Source of the DNA: Dicyema japonicum
Lineage: Eukaryota; Dicyemida; Rhombozoa; Dicyemidae
Assembly: GCA_011109175.1 (NCBI GenBank)
Contig: RDEW01000001.1
Location: 1,987,485-2,051,484, forward strand
Direction of reading: 5' to 3'
Length of the DNA: 64,000 nt
Shown: positions 24,481 to 36,152 of the stretch, in pieces
How positions within the stretch are numbered: position 1 is the first letter of the stretch
How the letters are laid out: every line of letters starts with the position of its first letter
The notes under the pieces: generated by a model
The model's input: the letters and a program-made list of their open reading frames with translations, nothing else
Told to the model about the DNA's origin: nothing
Databases searched by the model: none
Translations under genes and position numbers: made by a program

Positions 24481-24943
24481 TCTCCAAGGTTCTTCAGAAT
24501 AATTTATTAAGTATCTGTTATATCTTATTTATAGTTAAACGCAAAAAATACAAAATAATTTAAAAAATAATAAAATTGTCCTATTTTTGTCTCAAAATGT
24601 CCTAATTGTACTACCGCATTTCCGGTGTAAAGTCTACCTTGTTAGATCAAAAATNNGTTTCACAGTTTTCAGTATAGGTCGGATATTGGCTAGCTTACAT
24701 AACAACGGTATTACATTACAATTAATGGAATAGTTATACACCGAAGATAAAAAACCTTCTTCAGAAAATCTCCAAGGTTCTTCAGAATAATTTATTAAGT
24801 ATCTGTTATATCTTATTTATAGTTAAACGCAAAAAATACAAAATAATTTAAAAAATAATAAAATTGTCCTATTTTTGTCTCAAAATGTCCTAATTGTACT
24901 ACCGCATTTCCGGTGTATAAGTCGACTTTGTTAGATCAAAAAT
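24369..24943. other. Duplicated block around NN: probable unmerged contig ends
   Basis: 24369-24654 and 24657-24942 (start GTTTCACAGTTTTCAGTATA) flank the NN at 24655-24656 and are near-identical, about 286 bp each. Confidence 0.85.
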
Positions 24944-24989
24944 CTACCTCAACACAATACACCAGAAAACAATCAGTATGCTTTGCCCA

Positions 24990-25310
24990 CGTAATGGATC
25001 ATCAGTCGACTCACTACTCATGGAAGCTAAGATCCGTAGTCGTGGCTCCGGATTTCTTCTCGTCTGTGAGGAAGATGGAAACCCGCTCCGCCTGATCCTT
25101 TCCATGGCAAGAGAAAACCGATTGGATAAGAAATTCCTTTCCCCGATCGGATTCCTCTGCAACACCGAGAGAAGGCTCTTCCGGAAAGTAGTGGGGGACA
25201 ATGGAAGATCACAGACGTCGAATGGCACAATTGATTGCGAGGACTGGGATCACCTAACTGTTTGACTCTTTTGTCTTTCATTCTCGGTGTTCCCGGGGTT
25301 ATTATTAAAA
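24990..25310 (+). pseudogene. 3' end of a jockey/CR1-like LINE
   Basis: Plus-strand C-terminal piece (GFLLVCEEDGNPLRLILSM, KKFLSPIGFLCNTERR) followed by the family tail CTGGGATCACC and CCCGGGGTTATTATTAAAAA. It resembles the plus-strand remnant at 37.29-37.44 kb. It directly abuts the deleted pogo copy. Confidence 0.7.
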
Positions 25311-25745
25311 AAACTAACAACTGTGCTGCCTCGAGAAAGTTTGGCGTAAATGAGAAACTAGTTTTAACACAGCTATAGTGATGCTGAAAAACATATGTGC
25401 TAATATAGCGAAAACTGCCAGTGGCCAGCACTTGAACAAGAACATGTATGCTTGGTCGAGAATCTACAAAAGTGTGGGTTCGTCGTCACAAGAAATATAA
25501 TTTGTCTGCCTGCTTTGGTTTGTGCCAAACAAAGCAAGATTACCGATTTTAAAGGAACTAAATTTAGTGTTCACGATTTTTAAAGAGAAATGACCTTGTG
25601 CTACGAAAAAAGTTTCCTAACTAAACATAAATCAATTTCTAAGAGTGTTCATTGTTATTGGTCTCTCTCGGCCAGTAGTATCACAGGATTACAAAGTAAA
25701 TAGTAGGGGGGGTCGACTTATACATCGGCAAATACGGTATTTTGT
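25311..25745 (+). mobile_element. Internally deleted pogo/Tigger copy
   Basis: Shares with 0.81-1.75 kb the start CTAACAACTGTGCTGCCTCG and the end TTCTAAGAGTGTTCATTGTT with GTCTCTCTCGG, but lacks the catalytic domain between them. It ends with GTCGACTTATACATCGGC and AAATACGGTA, which looks like a Tigger-type terminal inverted repeat. No partner end is seen on the left, where it abuts LINE sequence. Confidence 0.7.
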
Positions 25746-25832
25746 TTTAAAATGTCCTAAAAATGTCCTATTAATTCCGTCCAAGTTATCAGTAATGAAT
25801 TTGATTGATAATCTCATCAACTGGTCATTTGA

Positions 25833-26068
25833 GGAAATCCAATACTTAGATCAATCCTATGGGCTGAAATATCCGGAGTGGATTTGCGATAGGATTCTTT
25901 TGTAATCTCGATCGAGGGATTCTTCAAATCATCTATTGGTTGTGGCTGACGGAAATCCAATACTTAGATCAATCCTATGGGCTGAAATATCCGGAGTGGA
26001 TTTGCGATAGGATTCTTTTGGAATCTCTATCGAGGGATACTTCAAATCATCTATTGGTTGTGGCTGAC
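25833..26068. repeat. Tandem duplication, 118-bp unit
   Basis: 25833-25950 and 25951-26068, both starting GGAAATCCAATACTTAGATC and ending TTGTGGCTGAC, with only a few substitutions near the middle. Confidence 0.85.
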
Positions 26069-26820
26069 TTCCGTTAACGAATGACTCTAGTTGTACAAAA
26101 TCATGGATCATCATCGTCATGGTGGAGATAGAAGAGGAATTGAATCCTATCGATTGCCGTCTGATTTCTAGTTTCAATTAGGTTATTGTGGGTTGCACAG
26201 GATTTGTTAACTCATTGTTGGTCTCACATGCATAAGCGTTCTCCAGCACCAGAATACAAGACTCTCATTGTAGGCGGTCTACAGCAGCACGTAAGTCAAA
26301 ACCAGTAATCAATACTAGTCCACACTTTGAGTTTTTGAATTTTACAATTGAACAGGAGACGCATCGAAACCATCTGGAGTAGTAGATCGCCATTGAAGGA
26401 AAGTTAGACAAAAATTTAGAATATAGTGGAGTATACCTGAATCTCAGTCTTAGTTACGATACCATAAATTCTCTAAGAAGGAAAATTGTCCCTCAATGAA
26501 CAATGTGCAATTTGAAATAATGATATGGTTTCCTCGCCCTTTTTGGTGTAGAATCCATCATATCAAGAATCTGTTGGAACGCGTAAATTAAGATAAAACC
26601 ACAAGTCTCTTCAATTTTTGCTGAAAGAGGAGAGTCGTGGCACAATTATCGATGATTAGTTAAGTTTCTCAATTTTCCGTCTGAAATAACATGAGAATGA
26701 GCCAGAAATCTAGTAGCGAAATGCTTTAACTGCTAACATTAGGCCACTTCACGAAACGTTAAAACTGGAAAAAAGAGATGCCTTACGGGGCTATATTTTC
26801 GAGGAATGAATTCCGAAACG
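26069..26820. other. No recognised gene
   Basis: No supported feature. Confidence 0.4.
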
Positions 26821-27750
26821 TCTGAAGACTCATATTTTAGAATGTAATAAGCTGAATTGAATCCATTTTCGATTTAGACCACTATATAGGTCAACTTATA
26901 AATAGATTCGCTTTATTGCTTATTTAGTGTATAGAACCAATGTATGAACTCACATGTTATAGAAACACTTTATTGCCTCTAGTTGATAGAATCATATATA
27001 AGAATACAAATATAATGTAATCATTTTATGAATATCATAGTGAAAAAAGTTTCGATATTTTAGAATGTTATATCCTGAATTGATTCCATTTTCGATTTAG
27101 ACCACAGTATTAGCACTTTGGGTCTTAACGATATATAACAATATGAATTTTCTATGTGATAAAAGTTTCGATATTTTAGAATGTTATAATCTGAATTGAT
27201 TCCATTTTCGATTTAGACCACTATTTAGGTCAACTTATAAATAGATTCGCTTTATTGCTTATTTAGTGTATAGAACCAATGTATGAACTCACATGTTTTA
27301 GAAACACTTTATTGCTTATAAAGTTGATAGAAACATATATAGGAATATAAATATAATGTAATCNCTGAATTGAATCCATTTTCGATTAAGACCACAGTAT
27401 TAGCACTTTGGGTCTTAACGATATATAACAATATGAATTTTCCTTGTGATAAAAGTTTCGATATTTTAGAATGTTATAAGCTGAATTGATTCCATTTTCG
27501 ATTTAGACCACTTTATAGGTCAACTTAGTAATAGATTCGCTTTATTGCTTATTTAGTGTATAGAACCAATGTATGAACTCACATGTTATAGAAACACTTT
27601 ATTGCTTATAGTTGATAGAATCATATATAAGAATACAAATATAATGTAATCTTTTTTTGAATTTCAAAGTAAAAAAAGTTTCGATATTTTAGAATGTTAT
27701 ATTCTGAATTGATTCCATTTTCGATTTAGACCACAGTATTAGCACTTTGG
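26820..27750. repeat. Satellite-like repeat family A
   Basis: Several tandem copies built round TTTCGATATTTTAGAATGTT, GATTCCATTTTCGATTTAGA and TTCGCTTTATTGCTTATTTA, starting near 26829, 27050, 27166, 27365, 27457 and 27680. Two unit lengths alternate: a short unit of about 116 bp and a long one near 220-290 bp. Another copy lies at 30131. An N at 27364 sits inside. No coding frame. Confidence 0.8.
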
Positions 27751-28500
27751 CGTAATTTGACTAATTCGAAAACTGCCTTTGATAATGATACTACATCTTC
27801 ATTCAATTCCAGAACCTCAAATGTGCCAATTTGTGGTTAAATAACCCAAATGTTAACCAATTCACGAAAATAGTTTAATATCGTTGATACTTAATAAGTC
27901 GATTTTTATAAGCTCATGGTTTTTAATTATTTATGTATTTTTAGAGATTAACTTATGTAATTTATCAATAATTTTTTTATTCGACAGGTTTTCTCGAAAG
28001 TATCCTATAACTTTCTTCTTTATTCGTTCCTTAATCTTAAATGTACTCAGTTATATTATTATACCACTTTGACATCTTCATTCAATTCCACAATCTCAAA
28101 TATGCCAATTTGTGGTTAAATAACCCAAATGTAAACCAATTCACATAAATAGTTTAATAACGTTGATATTTCATATTCGATTTTTATAAGATCATGTTTT
28201 TTTTTAAATATTTACGTATTTTTAGAGATAAACTTTAATAATATATCTATAATTTTTTTATTCGACATGTATTCTTGAAAGTATCTTATAACTTTCTTCT
28301 TGATTCATTCCTTAATCTCAAATGTACTCAGTTATATTCTTATAGCACTATTGACATCTTCAGTCAATTCCAAATCTCAAATGTTCCAATTTGTTGTTAA
28401 ATAACCCAAATGTAAACCAATTCACAAAAATAGTTGAATAACGTTGATACTCATAAGTCGATCTTTATAAACTCATGGTGTTTAATTATTTATGTATGAT
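27750..28500. repeat. Satellite-like repeat family B
   Basis: Three diverged tandem units of roughly 290-310 bp sharing CATTCAATTCC, GCCAATTTGTGGTTAAATAA, CCAATTCAC and TTAATCTCAAATGTACTCAG. The first unit is almost the same as 30730-30960. Small open frames here are incidental. Confidence 0.8.
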
Positions 28501-28630
28501 AGCAGATGACAGCTGTCAAAGTAACGTCTGTCGCTGGCGACAATTTAGTAAAAAATCACAATGATATTAACAGATCAGTTGATTTCAGTCTCCCTGACAT
28601 CGTCCTTTACATTTCCGATATTTCCCTCGG

Positions 28631-28866
28631 GAATTGACGCATCTATTATGGTATCAACTAATACAGATATGAGATGTCGCAAGGTTTTTATGAACGAAAG
28701 TCTATTTAATCAAATTAAAAGACTTTACAAAGTTAAAACAAAAGAAGAGAATTGACGCATCTATTATGGTATCAACTAATACAGATATGAGATGTCGCAA
28801 GGTTTTTATGAACGAAAGTCTATTTAATCAAATTAAAAGACTTTACAAAGTTAAAACAAAAGAAGA
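28631..28866. repeat. Exact tandem duplication, 118-bp unit
   Basis: Both copies run GAATTGACGCATCTATTATG to AAAACAAAAGAAGA, with no difference seen. The period equals that of 25833-26068. Confidence 0.85.
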
Positions 28867-28889
28867 GTTGATTGAGATCACTTCGATCA

Positions 28890-29160
28890 GTAAAAAAAGT
28901 TTGAACAGGTATAAAAAAGATCGAAAGCTGTGAACTCGAGGATCCTACTTTCGATGATCTTTACAATACAGTAGGCCGAAAAAAGAAAGATAAAGAAGTG
29001 TAACTGTTTTGAGTGTTCTCGAAACCGAGAATTTGTCCNAAAAAGAGTTTGTACAGGTGTATACAAAAGATCGAAAGCTGTGAACTCGAGGATCCTACTT
29101 TCGGTGATCTTTACAAAACAGTAGGCCGAAAAAAGAAAGATAAAGAAATGCTGAATGTCG
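28890..29160. other. Duplicated block around an N: probable unmerged contig ends
   Basis: AAAAAAGTTTG...GATCGAAAGCTGTGAACTCG appears before and after the N at 29039, with small differences. Confidence 0.7.
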
Positions 29161-29445
29161 AAATGAGATCTATTTTTGGAAATGACAACTCGATGACACA
29201 AGTTGGTCTTCAAGAAAAACTTTCAGTGAATCTTTCTAAGTCTCAAATTTCAAGAGATTTAAAGGAGGCCTGCATCACAAGAAAAAGACTCAAGAAAAGG
29301 TCCGAAGTTAGATTGAGTACAGAAAATTTGGCAGAAAGGAGAGTATTTCCAATAAGAATGTTAGGAGAATTGCCAACAAATATCGGATTTGTTATGAGTG
29401 GTCTCGAATCCGAGAATTTGTCCTCATATTACAACAGTTTTTAGG

Positions 29446-30130
29446 AAAGGGTAAATGGAATTAATAACAGATTAATTGAATAAAATACTTTTTTCCTAAA
29501 TTATTTATTAGTATAATATATATAACTTGGACATCATTTATGGGATTGAGTGTAACCTAAGACTACTCCCAGATCTGATAATGAGTGTTTTCTCTAATAT
29601 TAGGCTCAACGATGAGTTAGAAAAAAAACAAAAACTTTTTGATCTCATCGCAATAGTAGATTGGCCATGTTGTATTTTTACAGTCAAAAAATCGAATTTT
29701 AATTTTACTTGGAGGTACAGAAATCAAAATAGATTCTAGAATTTAGAGCATGAAAAGTGAACAAAAATCCAGATTATTAAAATAAAAATAACAAGACACA
29801 GAAAATTGACTTTTTTACTGAATTTACTAAATCCTTCAATATTTTTGACATTGTTTCTGGATCGTCAATTGATCACGTTACGTCTGAAGAAATTCCACTT
29901 CTTGCGTCGAGGTTAAGAGTACAGAAACGTATTCCCTTGAGGGTCCCAAAATTCGTGATAGTAGTGGCAGGTGAGGCTTTTGCCCCGATATTGACAGGAC
30001 TGCCTCTTCTTCGTTCCGAGACCATGGATTGGATTTCCTTATTTCTCTTTCCCTTAATTGCATTTGGATTGGACTGTAATCGTCGAGGAGTTTCAAAGCC
30101 TTAGGAAATCTATTCAGTCATTTGAGGATN
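29446..30130. other. No recognised gene
   Basis: Two short open frames (29527-29739 +, 30096-29878 -) resemble nothing I know. An N at 30130 marks a join to repeat family A. Confidence 0.4.
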
Positions 30131-31000
30131 AAAGTTTCGATATTTTAGAATGTTATATTCTGAATTGAATCATTTTCGATTTAGACCACAGTATTAGCAC
30201 TTTGGGTCTTAACGATATATAACAATATTAATTTTCTATTTAATTTTGACATAACATTGACACAAATTTGACCTAAAAAACTTTTGACACAAAATTACGT
30301 AATCTTTTTATGAATCTCAATATGCATATGTACTCAGTTATATTCTTATAGCACTATTGACATCCTCAGTCAATTCCAAAATCTCAAAGATGCCAATTTG
30401 TGGTTAAATTACCCTAATGTAAACCAATTCACATAAATAGTTTAATAACGTTGATACTTCATATTCGATCTTTATAAGATCATGTTTTTTAAATATTTAG
30501 GTATTTTTAGAGATAAACTTTAATAATATATCTATAATTTTTTTACTTGACAGGTATTCTCAAAAGTGTCCTATAACTTTCTTACTTATTTATTCGATCC
30601 TTAATCTCAAATGTACTACAGTTGTATCCTTATAGCACTATTGAATACCATTTTATGATTTATGTCAAATACGTCAGAATTTCATTAACTGATCCTGAAA
30701 GGAAATGTTCTAAATTTATTTAAGTAACTGGCGTAATTTGACTAATTCGAAAACTGCCTTTGATAATGATACTACATCTTCATTCAATTCCAGAACCTCA
30801 AATGTGCCAATTTGTGCTGAAATAACCCAAATGTTAACCAATTCACGAAAATAGTTTAATATTGTTGATACTTAATAAGTCGATTTTTATAAGCTCATGG
30901 TTTTTAATTATTTATGTATTTTTAGAGATTAATTTATGTAATTTATCTATAATTTTTTTACTTAGATTAACTTAAGTAATTTATCTATAATTTTTTTGCC
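30131..31000. repeat. Further copies of repeat families A and B
   Basis: 30131-30240 is family A. 30320-30960 holds units of family B, the last of which repeats 27751-27975 nearly base for base. No coding frame. Confidence 0.75.
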
Positions 31001-31002
31001 AT

Positions 31003-31082
31003 CCTGAGAGGGAATAGCCACGCAGTCAAGGCAGCCGCTATATAACCGTTCACTCTCTTTTCTTTCCTTAATAAAATTCCAG
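31003..31082 (+). mobile_element. 3' tail of an RLE-type LINE
   Basis: Reads ILRGNSHAVKAA then stop, followed by GCCGCTATATAACCGTT, a C/T-rich run and TTCCTTAATAAAAT. The same end occurs at 57288-57350 and, shorter, at 56880-56925. RGNxHAV is the usual C-terminal motif of this LINE group. Confidence 0.7.
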
Positions 31083-31139
31083 TTACTTTAACCAACAATA
31101 AAAAAGTTAATATTTAATAATCAACAATTTTTCTCGCTT

Positions 31140-31650
31140 GTCTGTTAGCCAGCTTTAAGGCAAGTTTAATTCGGGTTGATGAAACAACTCTGAGAGCGCC
31201 TTGTCCAATTGAACCCTCTTCCCATTTGGCATCTCCGGGCTCTGCCTCCTATACTCCAGTGTCAGGCTCTCTAGGGTCCACTTTAATAATTTGGACTGTA
31301 GATAAGCATAGAGCTTCCTATCTACCCCTAACTGTTTCAGATAAACCTTTTAGTATTTTGTTGCAATTCCTTCCCACGTCATTACTATTGGAATAACGAG
31401 GACCTTGCAACCAAGCATCTGCCCCATCTCGTTCGCAACAAATCATATTTCCATTTTTTCTCAATCTCCACAGTCTGCAAACGGTCTTGAGACCTAATGC
31501 CAACCTCAATTATAAGGACTTGTCCAGACTCCTTATCGTGTAACACAATGTCCGGTTTATCATGTACCACAATGTTGATGCAACTTTGTTTTATGTGAGT
31601 CACTCGTTCCATATTAAATTTCAAACATTTCGGGGACATTTTCCCCCAGT
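31140..31650 (-). pseudogene. Restriction-like endonuclease domain of an RLE-type LINE
   Basis: C-terminal PD-(D/E)XK nuclease of an R2/R4-type non-LTR element, minus strand. The frame at 31639-31385 gives DKPDIVLHDKESGQVLIIEV then GIRSQDRLQTVE, with the catalytic PD...E-V pattern, then KYDLL. After a frame change it continues through the LQSKLLKWTLESLTLEYRRQ region to NGKRVQLDKALSELFHQPEL near 31150. One frameshift at about 31450. Comparable to 55.58-55.78 kb. Confidence 0.8.
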
Positions 31651-31749
31651 CTCTAATGGCCTGTAGCTATAAGGTCTTGTTTAGCTTTTGTGAATAAGAA
31701 ATTGGCTATATCTTCATAATGGTCACTGAGTTTATTCTATAAATTTACA

Positions 31750-33062
31750 ATACTAGGACATTTGGCCGACAGACATTTAGCCGACAATTCAATTTAGCAT
31801 AAATGATCAAGCAATACACTATGTATTTTAATAACGGTAAAAAATAGAATTTACACAAAACCACTCGTGGAAAACTTATGCATGATGGCTATGTGTACAT
31901 TATGGATAGACAGAGAGACAATGTCATAAATTAGAGATGTGAGCTGAAAGAAAAATGCAAAGGCAGAGAAAGAACTGTTAACGAAGAACTTAATGGAACT
32001 ATGACACCACACGAACATCCACCAAATGCCAAAACGTTTATGCGCTGAAAAACCGTCAATACGATAAAGAAGAGAGCGAGAGCTTCTGAAGAAACTACAT
32101 CCACAGTTATCCAAAATTGTTTAAGCACATACTTTATTGATGCTGCTAGTGCGCTACCCAAAAAAGAAACCTTTGCACATACTGTTCGACGACAGCGTAC
32201 AGATCAAATACAAGACGGTATTGTTCTAACTGATGAACTTAAATTTTTCCAAATGCAAATTTGTATGGCTGCTACTTTCACTTTGGGCAGTGTTTATGGC
32301 GAAAAATACAAAATCTAGGACTGCAGGCATGGTATAATGACCCAGCAAATAAAGACTCAATTAAAAGTATTCAAGAACTGGCATTTGTTCCTGTACCTCA
32401 AGTCATTAAGAGTTTCCGAGCGCTCCTTGAAACTATTGATGACGAGACTGATGAATGACCTATTTTGATACAACATGGATCGGAGCCTTGCTACGTGGAA
32501 GGAGAAGAAGACCATTGTTTAGCTTGGAAATTTGGATTGTACACGACAGACAGGTAGAAGGCCTCCCAAGAACTACGAATTTACTTGAAGGATGGCACAG
32601 ATCTTTTTCACAAAAAGTGTCTATAAAACATTTATCCGTTTGTCGGCTTGTTGGAAAAATACAAAAAGGACAGTAAGAGTGGGAGCTCACAGTAGAACAA
32701 GTGATGGCCGGAGCGTTGGATATATGAAGATCAAGAAGTACCAGGATGTGAACAAAAGGATAAACAGTATTATTGAAAAATATGATGAATACACTACAGT
32801 AGGATTTTTGAGTGCGCTTTCTCATAACCTTTAAGTGAATCTTAACTGTTTTACTTACAGAACAATGAGTATTGATGTAACTTTTTAACACATTTTATTT
32901 GATGTTGTTATCTTGAATTTTATCTCTGAATTTTAAAACAATGTGCTAATAAAAAGTATGGCATATTTCTTAGTTATTTGTGCTAAATTTCCTATAGGCC
33001 AAATGTCTGTCGGCCTAATGTCTTGTCGGCTAAATGTTTAATCGGCCAAATGTCTGGACACT
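31750..33062 (+). mobile_element. MULE DNA transposon (FLYWCH type), internally deleted, with 9-bp target duplication
   Basis: Mutator-like element bounded by direct 9-bp repeats AAATTTACA at 31741-31749 and 33063-33071. Its inverted ends are built from short repeats of GACATTTAGCCGACA type (left 31756-31790, right 32992-33056). Within it, a degenerate FLYWCH zinc-finger region (HDGYVYIMDR, CELKEKCKGRE) near 31880-31970 is followed by the C-terminal part of a MULE transposase (FHFGQCLWRKIQNLGLQ, AFVPVPQVIKSF, then after a frame change TWIGALLRGRRRRPLF and LPRTTNLLEGWHRSF). The central region with the first two catalytic acids is missing, and there are stops, so it is a non-autonomous derivative. 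The intact target duplication suggests fairly recent movement. Confidence 0.85.
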
Positions 33063-33071
33063 AAATTTACA

Positions 33072-33725
33072 TTGACCTATGAATATTCATTGATCACCAT
33101 CAATTTAGCATGAACTTAATATTGATTGCATGAGTAATAGGGATGTCAAATGAGATGGCCTAAGCACTTGATTGGGAGCTAACAAGATAAGAAGTAAGGA
33201 AGATAGCATAAACGGCATTGTGTCTTTGTTGAGAATTCAATAAGGCCAAAGATGTCCTAGAGATTTCCCTGTAGGGAATCAAAAAAGTAATAAAAACAAA
33301 AACTCCAATTGTTAAAAAGCCAAGAGGTTAAAGTAAATTAAGATATTATGGTGCACACAAAACATCTATAATTTCCTCATTTGAGACATCCGTCACAAAC
33401 TCATAGTCGTTCTGTTGTTCATATCCCGCGTTAGAAAGTTCCTTACAATATATTTCATTCCATGGATGACATCATCTAAGTATCCACTAAGGATTACCTC
33501 ATTATCCTAAAGACATCAAAAACCACACATCACCGGAATCCGATCACAGACAACTTGAACAAGATTCAAACACGACCATCCATTTTCTGGTTGGCAAATT
33601 TTCATTTTAAGCTTATTGTCGTTATGGAATTTTCCAACAATGGATGGAATATTTCAAATTATCGTATAGAATAAACCAGAGGTTCTCAAGTGGCCCAGGC
33701 TTCCAAACTTTAAAATAAATTTTAT
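33072..33725. other. No recognised gene
   Basis: No supported feature. Confidence 0.4.
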
Positions 33726-34990
33726 ATAAAATCAACTGACGGCGAAGATTGCTGCCAGAATAGTGAGCAAGACTCTAAGTCCCCAACTGAGTCTTACTCA
33801 ACTTAAGGTTGGAATTCCTCATGGATGAGAGGCAGTAATCCACTCAATCAGGAACTTTGCTACCAGTCCGCCAGACACTACGAATGCTATTATAGTCAAA
33901 CTGGACATCTGCAATGCTTTCAATAGCATTCGCAGAGATAGAATCATAGAAGCTAGCATCTTCAGGATCCCGGAAATCAGCAGGATGGTGAAACTTACAT
34001 ATGGCTCCCCATGTACGCTGATATTCGGCCAACACAACTTCGAATCCAAGACTGGATTCAACAAAGTGTTATCCTGCTCTTCGCCTTGGGTATCGACTGT
34101 GCAGCATCGACGATGCGAACTCCACTGAACTTACGGTACCTGGACGACGCGACCGTCGGAGGTAATTGGGAACTTGTGGTGGCAAAAGTCGAGTCTGCCG
34201 TCTCTGCACTTGCGGCACTTGGGTTGGAACCGAACCCGTATAAATGTGAAATTATAAACGTTGCTTGCGGAAAAGAAGACTTCTGCCGTGCAGTGGATAC
34301 TATTTCTACTTATCTCCGCGTATATCTCGGTCACCCAACTCGAAAATGCAAATTTTCTGGCTCTTCTCTATATTGTAATAATGTGTCAGCTCTCTAGGAG
34401 GGAAAAAATAATTTCACATCAAATCTACAAACCCTGGACTTCCACATGTCTTTATTTTTCCTCAGGAATTTCCACCTCATGCCACGACTCCTTTTTTCTA
34501 CGGACCGCCCCATGTTTCACGGACATGAACTTTTTGAGAGCCATCGACGAGAAGCTGAGGACTGCTGTTGAAGAAACGCTCAACATTTCTTTTGATACAA
34601 CTGGCTGGATCCAATGCAAACTACCTCTTCGCTACGGCGGAATCGGAATACGCTCACTACTAGAACTTGTCCTCCCGGCCCTTCTTTCTTCGACATGCTT
34701 CCAGTGTTCTCACACGCCAAATTCTACGATACATTAACGGATCGGACGTTTAACCAGTGGTATGCATGGCTCGGGAAGTCTAGACGCGACTGGGTGTTGG
34801 ATTCCCGAAGAACGCGAATAAACAACGAGAATGGGACAAGCTTTTATGATCAAAGATCATAGAAGAGATAAAACCTGTACTTGATCAGCATCTTCTGGCT
34901 TTTGCATCGACGAACGTGAGTGGAGCCTGGCTCAGAACATTACCATGCACCTCACTTGGGACACTATTAGATGACGACGCGACGATTGCC
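33725..34990 (+). pseudogene. R2-like (RLE-type) LINE, reverse transcriptase region
   Basis: Plus-strand polymerase fragment. Joining frames gives RNFATSPPDTTNAIIVKLDI then CNAFNSIRRDRIIEA (first catalytic Asp), ESKTGFNKV in place of the usual TGVQQGD, LRYLDDATVGG (polymerase LDD box), LGLEPNPYKCE, and the distal region PLRYGGIGIRS. This set is typical of R2/NeSL-type elements. There are several frame changes and an altered QGD motif. It ends at a minus-strand jockey-LINE tail near 34995. Confidence 0.8.
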
Positions 34991-34994
34991 GCAT

Positions 34995-36152
34995 TCCTGT
35001 TTATTTATTTAACCCCGAAACAACCAAGAAAAATAGGTCAAAACTAACTAATTAGATGATCCCAGCCTCCAAACATTTTGAACTCTCTTCATCTCGTTTT
35101 TCTGATGACCAACCGCATTTCGGAATCACCTTCTCTTCCTTCTGCAAAGGAATTCAATCGGCGTGCACTTTTTTTTATAACCAACCGAAATTCCTCTGCA
35201 TGGGCAACCTTTCCTTGAGTGGGTTTCCCAGTTCCTTACAGAAACGTAGGAAACCCTGGTCATTCTTCAACGTCGCCTCCTCTGAAAGCAGATTGGGGAC
35301 GGATGTGGTGTCTGATTGTATGTGCCCCATGATCTTCCGCCTGAGAGAATTCACACGCTCCACCCTCGTAGAAGAACAGACATATTTAATCATCGGCGCA
35401 ATAACTTGGTGATATACTTTGCTGATACAAGCAGTAGGAGGGAAGGGGCTCTTCTTTACGATGGCTTTTAAGACGTTCCATTTTTGAAGACCCTTGATTA
35501 GCACCTCCTCCGTGTGACTGGCAAACGTCAACAGAGAGTCGTTGGTGTATAAGGGATGGGAATGTTTCAGAGGAATATCTCAAGTCCACCTTTAAATCTT
35601 CTGTCTGTAGTAAATAGAGACTTGGATGCAGACATAGACAGCAAATTCATGGATAGCCAGTCACACCTGGTTGAGGTTGACTAAACCACCGCCACAGCCC
35701 TGGAGGGAGATTTGTTTCTTGCAGCGATAATCAAGTCGTCCGCATAAGATAAAAACATGGTTTCCTGATCATTGATAGTAGGTAAATCTTGTAGAAATAA
35801 GTTAAATAAGAGAGGAGACAGAGGGGGCCTTACGGGACCCCATTGGGAAGTAATCTTGATTTTGAAGTGGTTTTGTCAATCCAGACCCTACGCGTCGTCC
35901 AGGTAATAAATTTTTCAGCTATAGTTCGATGTTCGGATGTAAGTTGGAATTAGAAATCTTATGCGTTAGGAGTGTCCTCGAACAGAATCAAAGACCTTCT
36001 GTATATCGATGGATAATAAGGCCGTCCGTAAGTGTGTTCTCATGTTGAAGTCGTCAGTAATAAAATGGGAGATAGAACCCAGATGAGTCGTTGTAGAACG
36101 GTCTGCCCTAAAACCATGTTGAAATTCTGGTAGATGTAAAACAGGAGAAATA
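34995..36152 (-). pseudogene. Jockey/CR1-like LINE, 3' half
   Basis: Minus-strand element whose tail (GATCATCTAATTAGTTAG, then CGGGGTTAAATAAATAAA) begins at about 34995. Upstream come the C-terminal part (YHQVIAPMIKYVCSSTRVER, HIQSDTTSVPNLLSEEATLK), the palm near 35.75-35.86 kb (GVP-GS, a YADD-like site reading LMRTT) and FQHGFRADRSTTTHL with IDIQKVFDSVRG (36205-35966). Frame changes throughout. At 36152 it is interrupted by a non-autonomous Ginger-type insertion and resumes at 36729. Confidence 0.8.

Larger units (their letters stand above)
28496..29445 (+). pseudogene. Tc1/mariner-like transposase N-terminal fragment
   Basis: The frame from about 29010 to 29444 contains the helix-turn-helix pattern of IS630/Tc1/mariner transposases: DNSMTQVGLQEKLSVNLSKS followed by QISRDLKEACITRKRLKK (compare the S-xx-TISR-LK-xx-G-x-TRKKL pattern). 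Upstream, MRCRKVFMNESLFNQIKRLY then KTKEELIEITSISKKSLN looks like a first DNA-binding domain. No catalytic DDE/D region is present. The block is disturbed by an exact 118-bp tandem duplication (28631-28748 and 28749-28866) and an N-flanked duplication at 29039. The family call is tentative. Confidence 0.55.
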
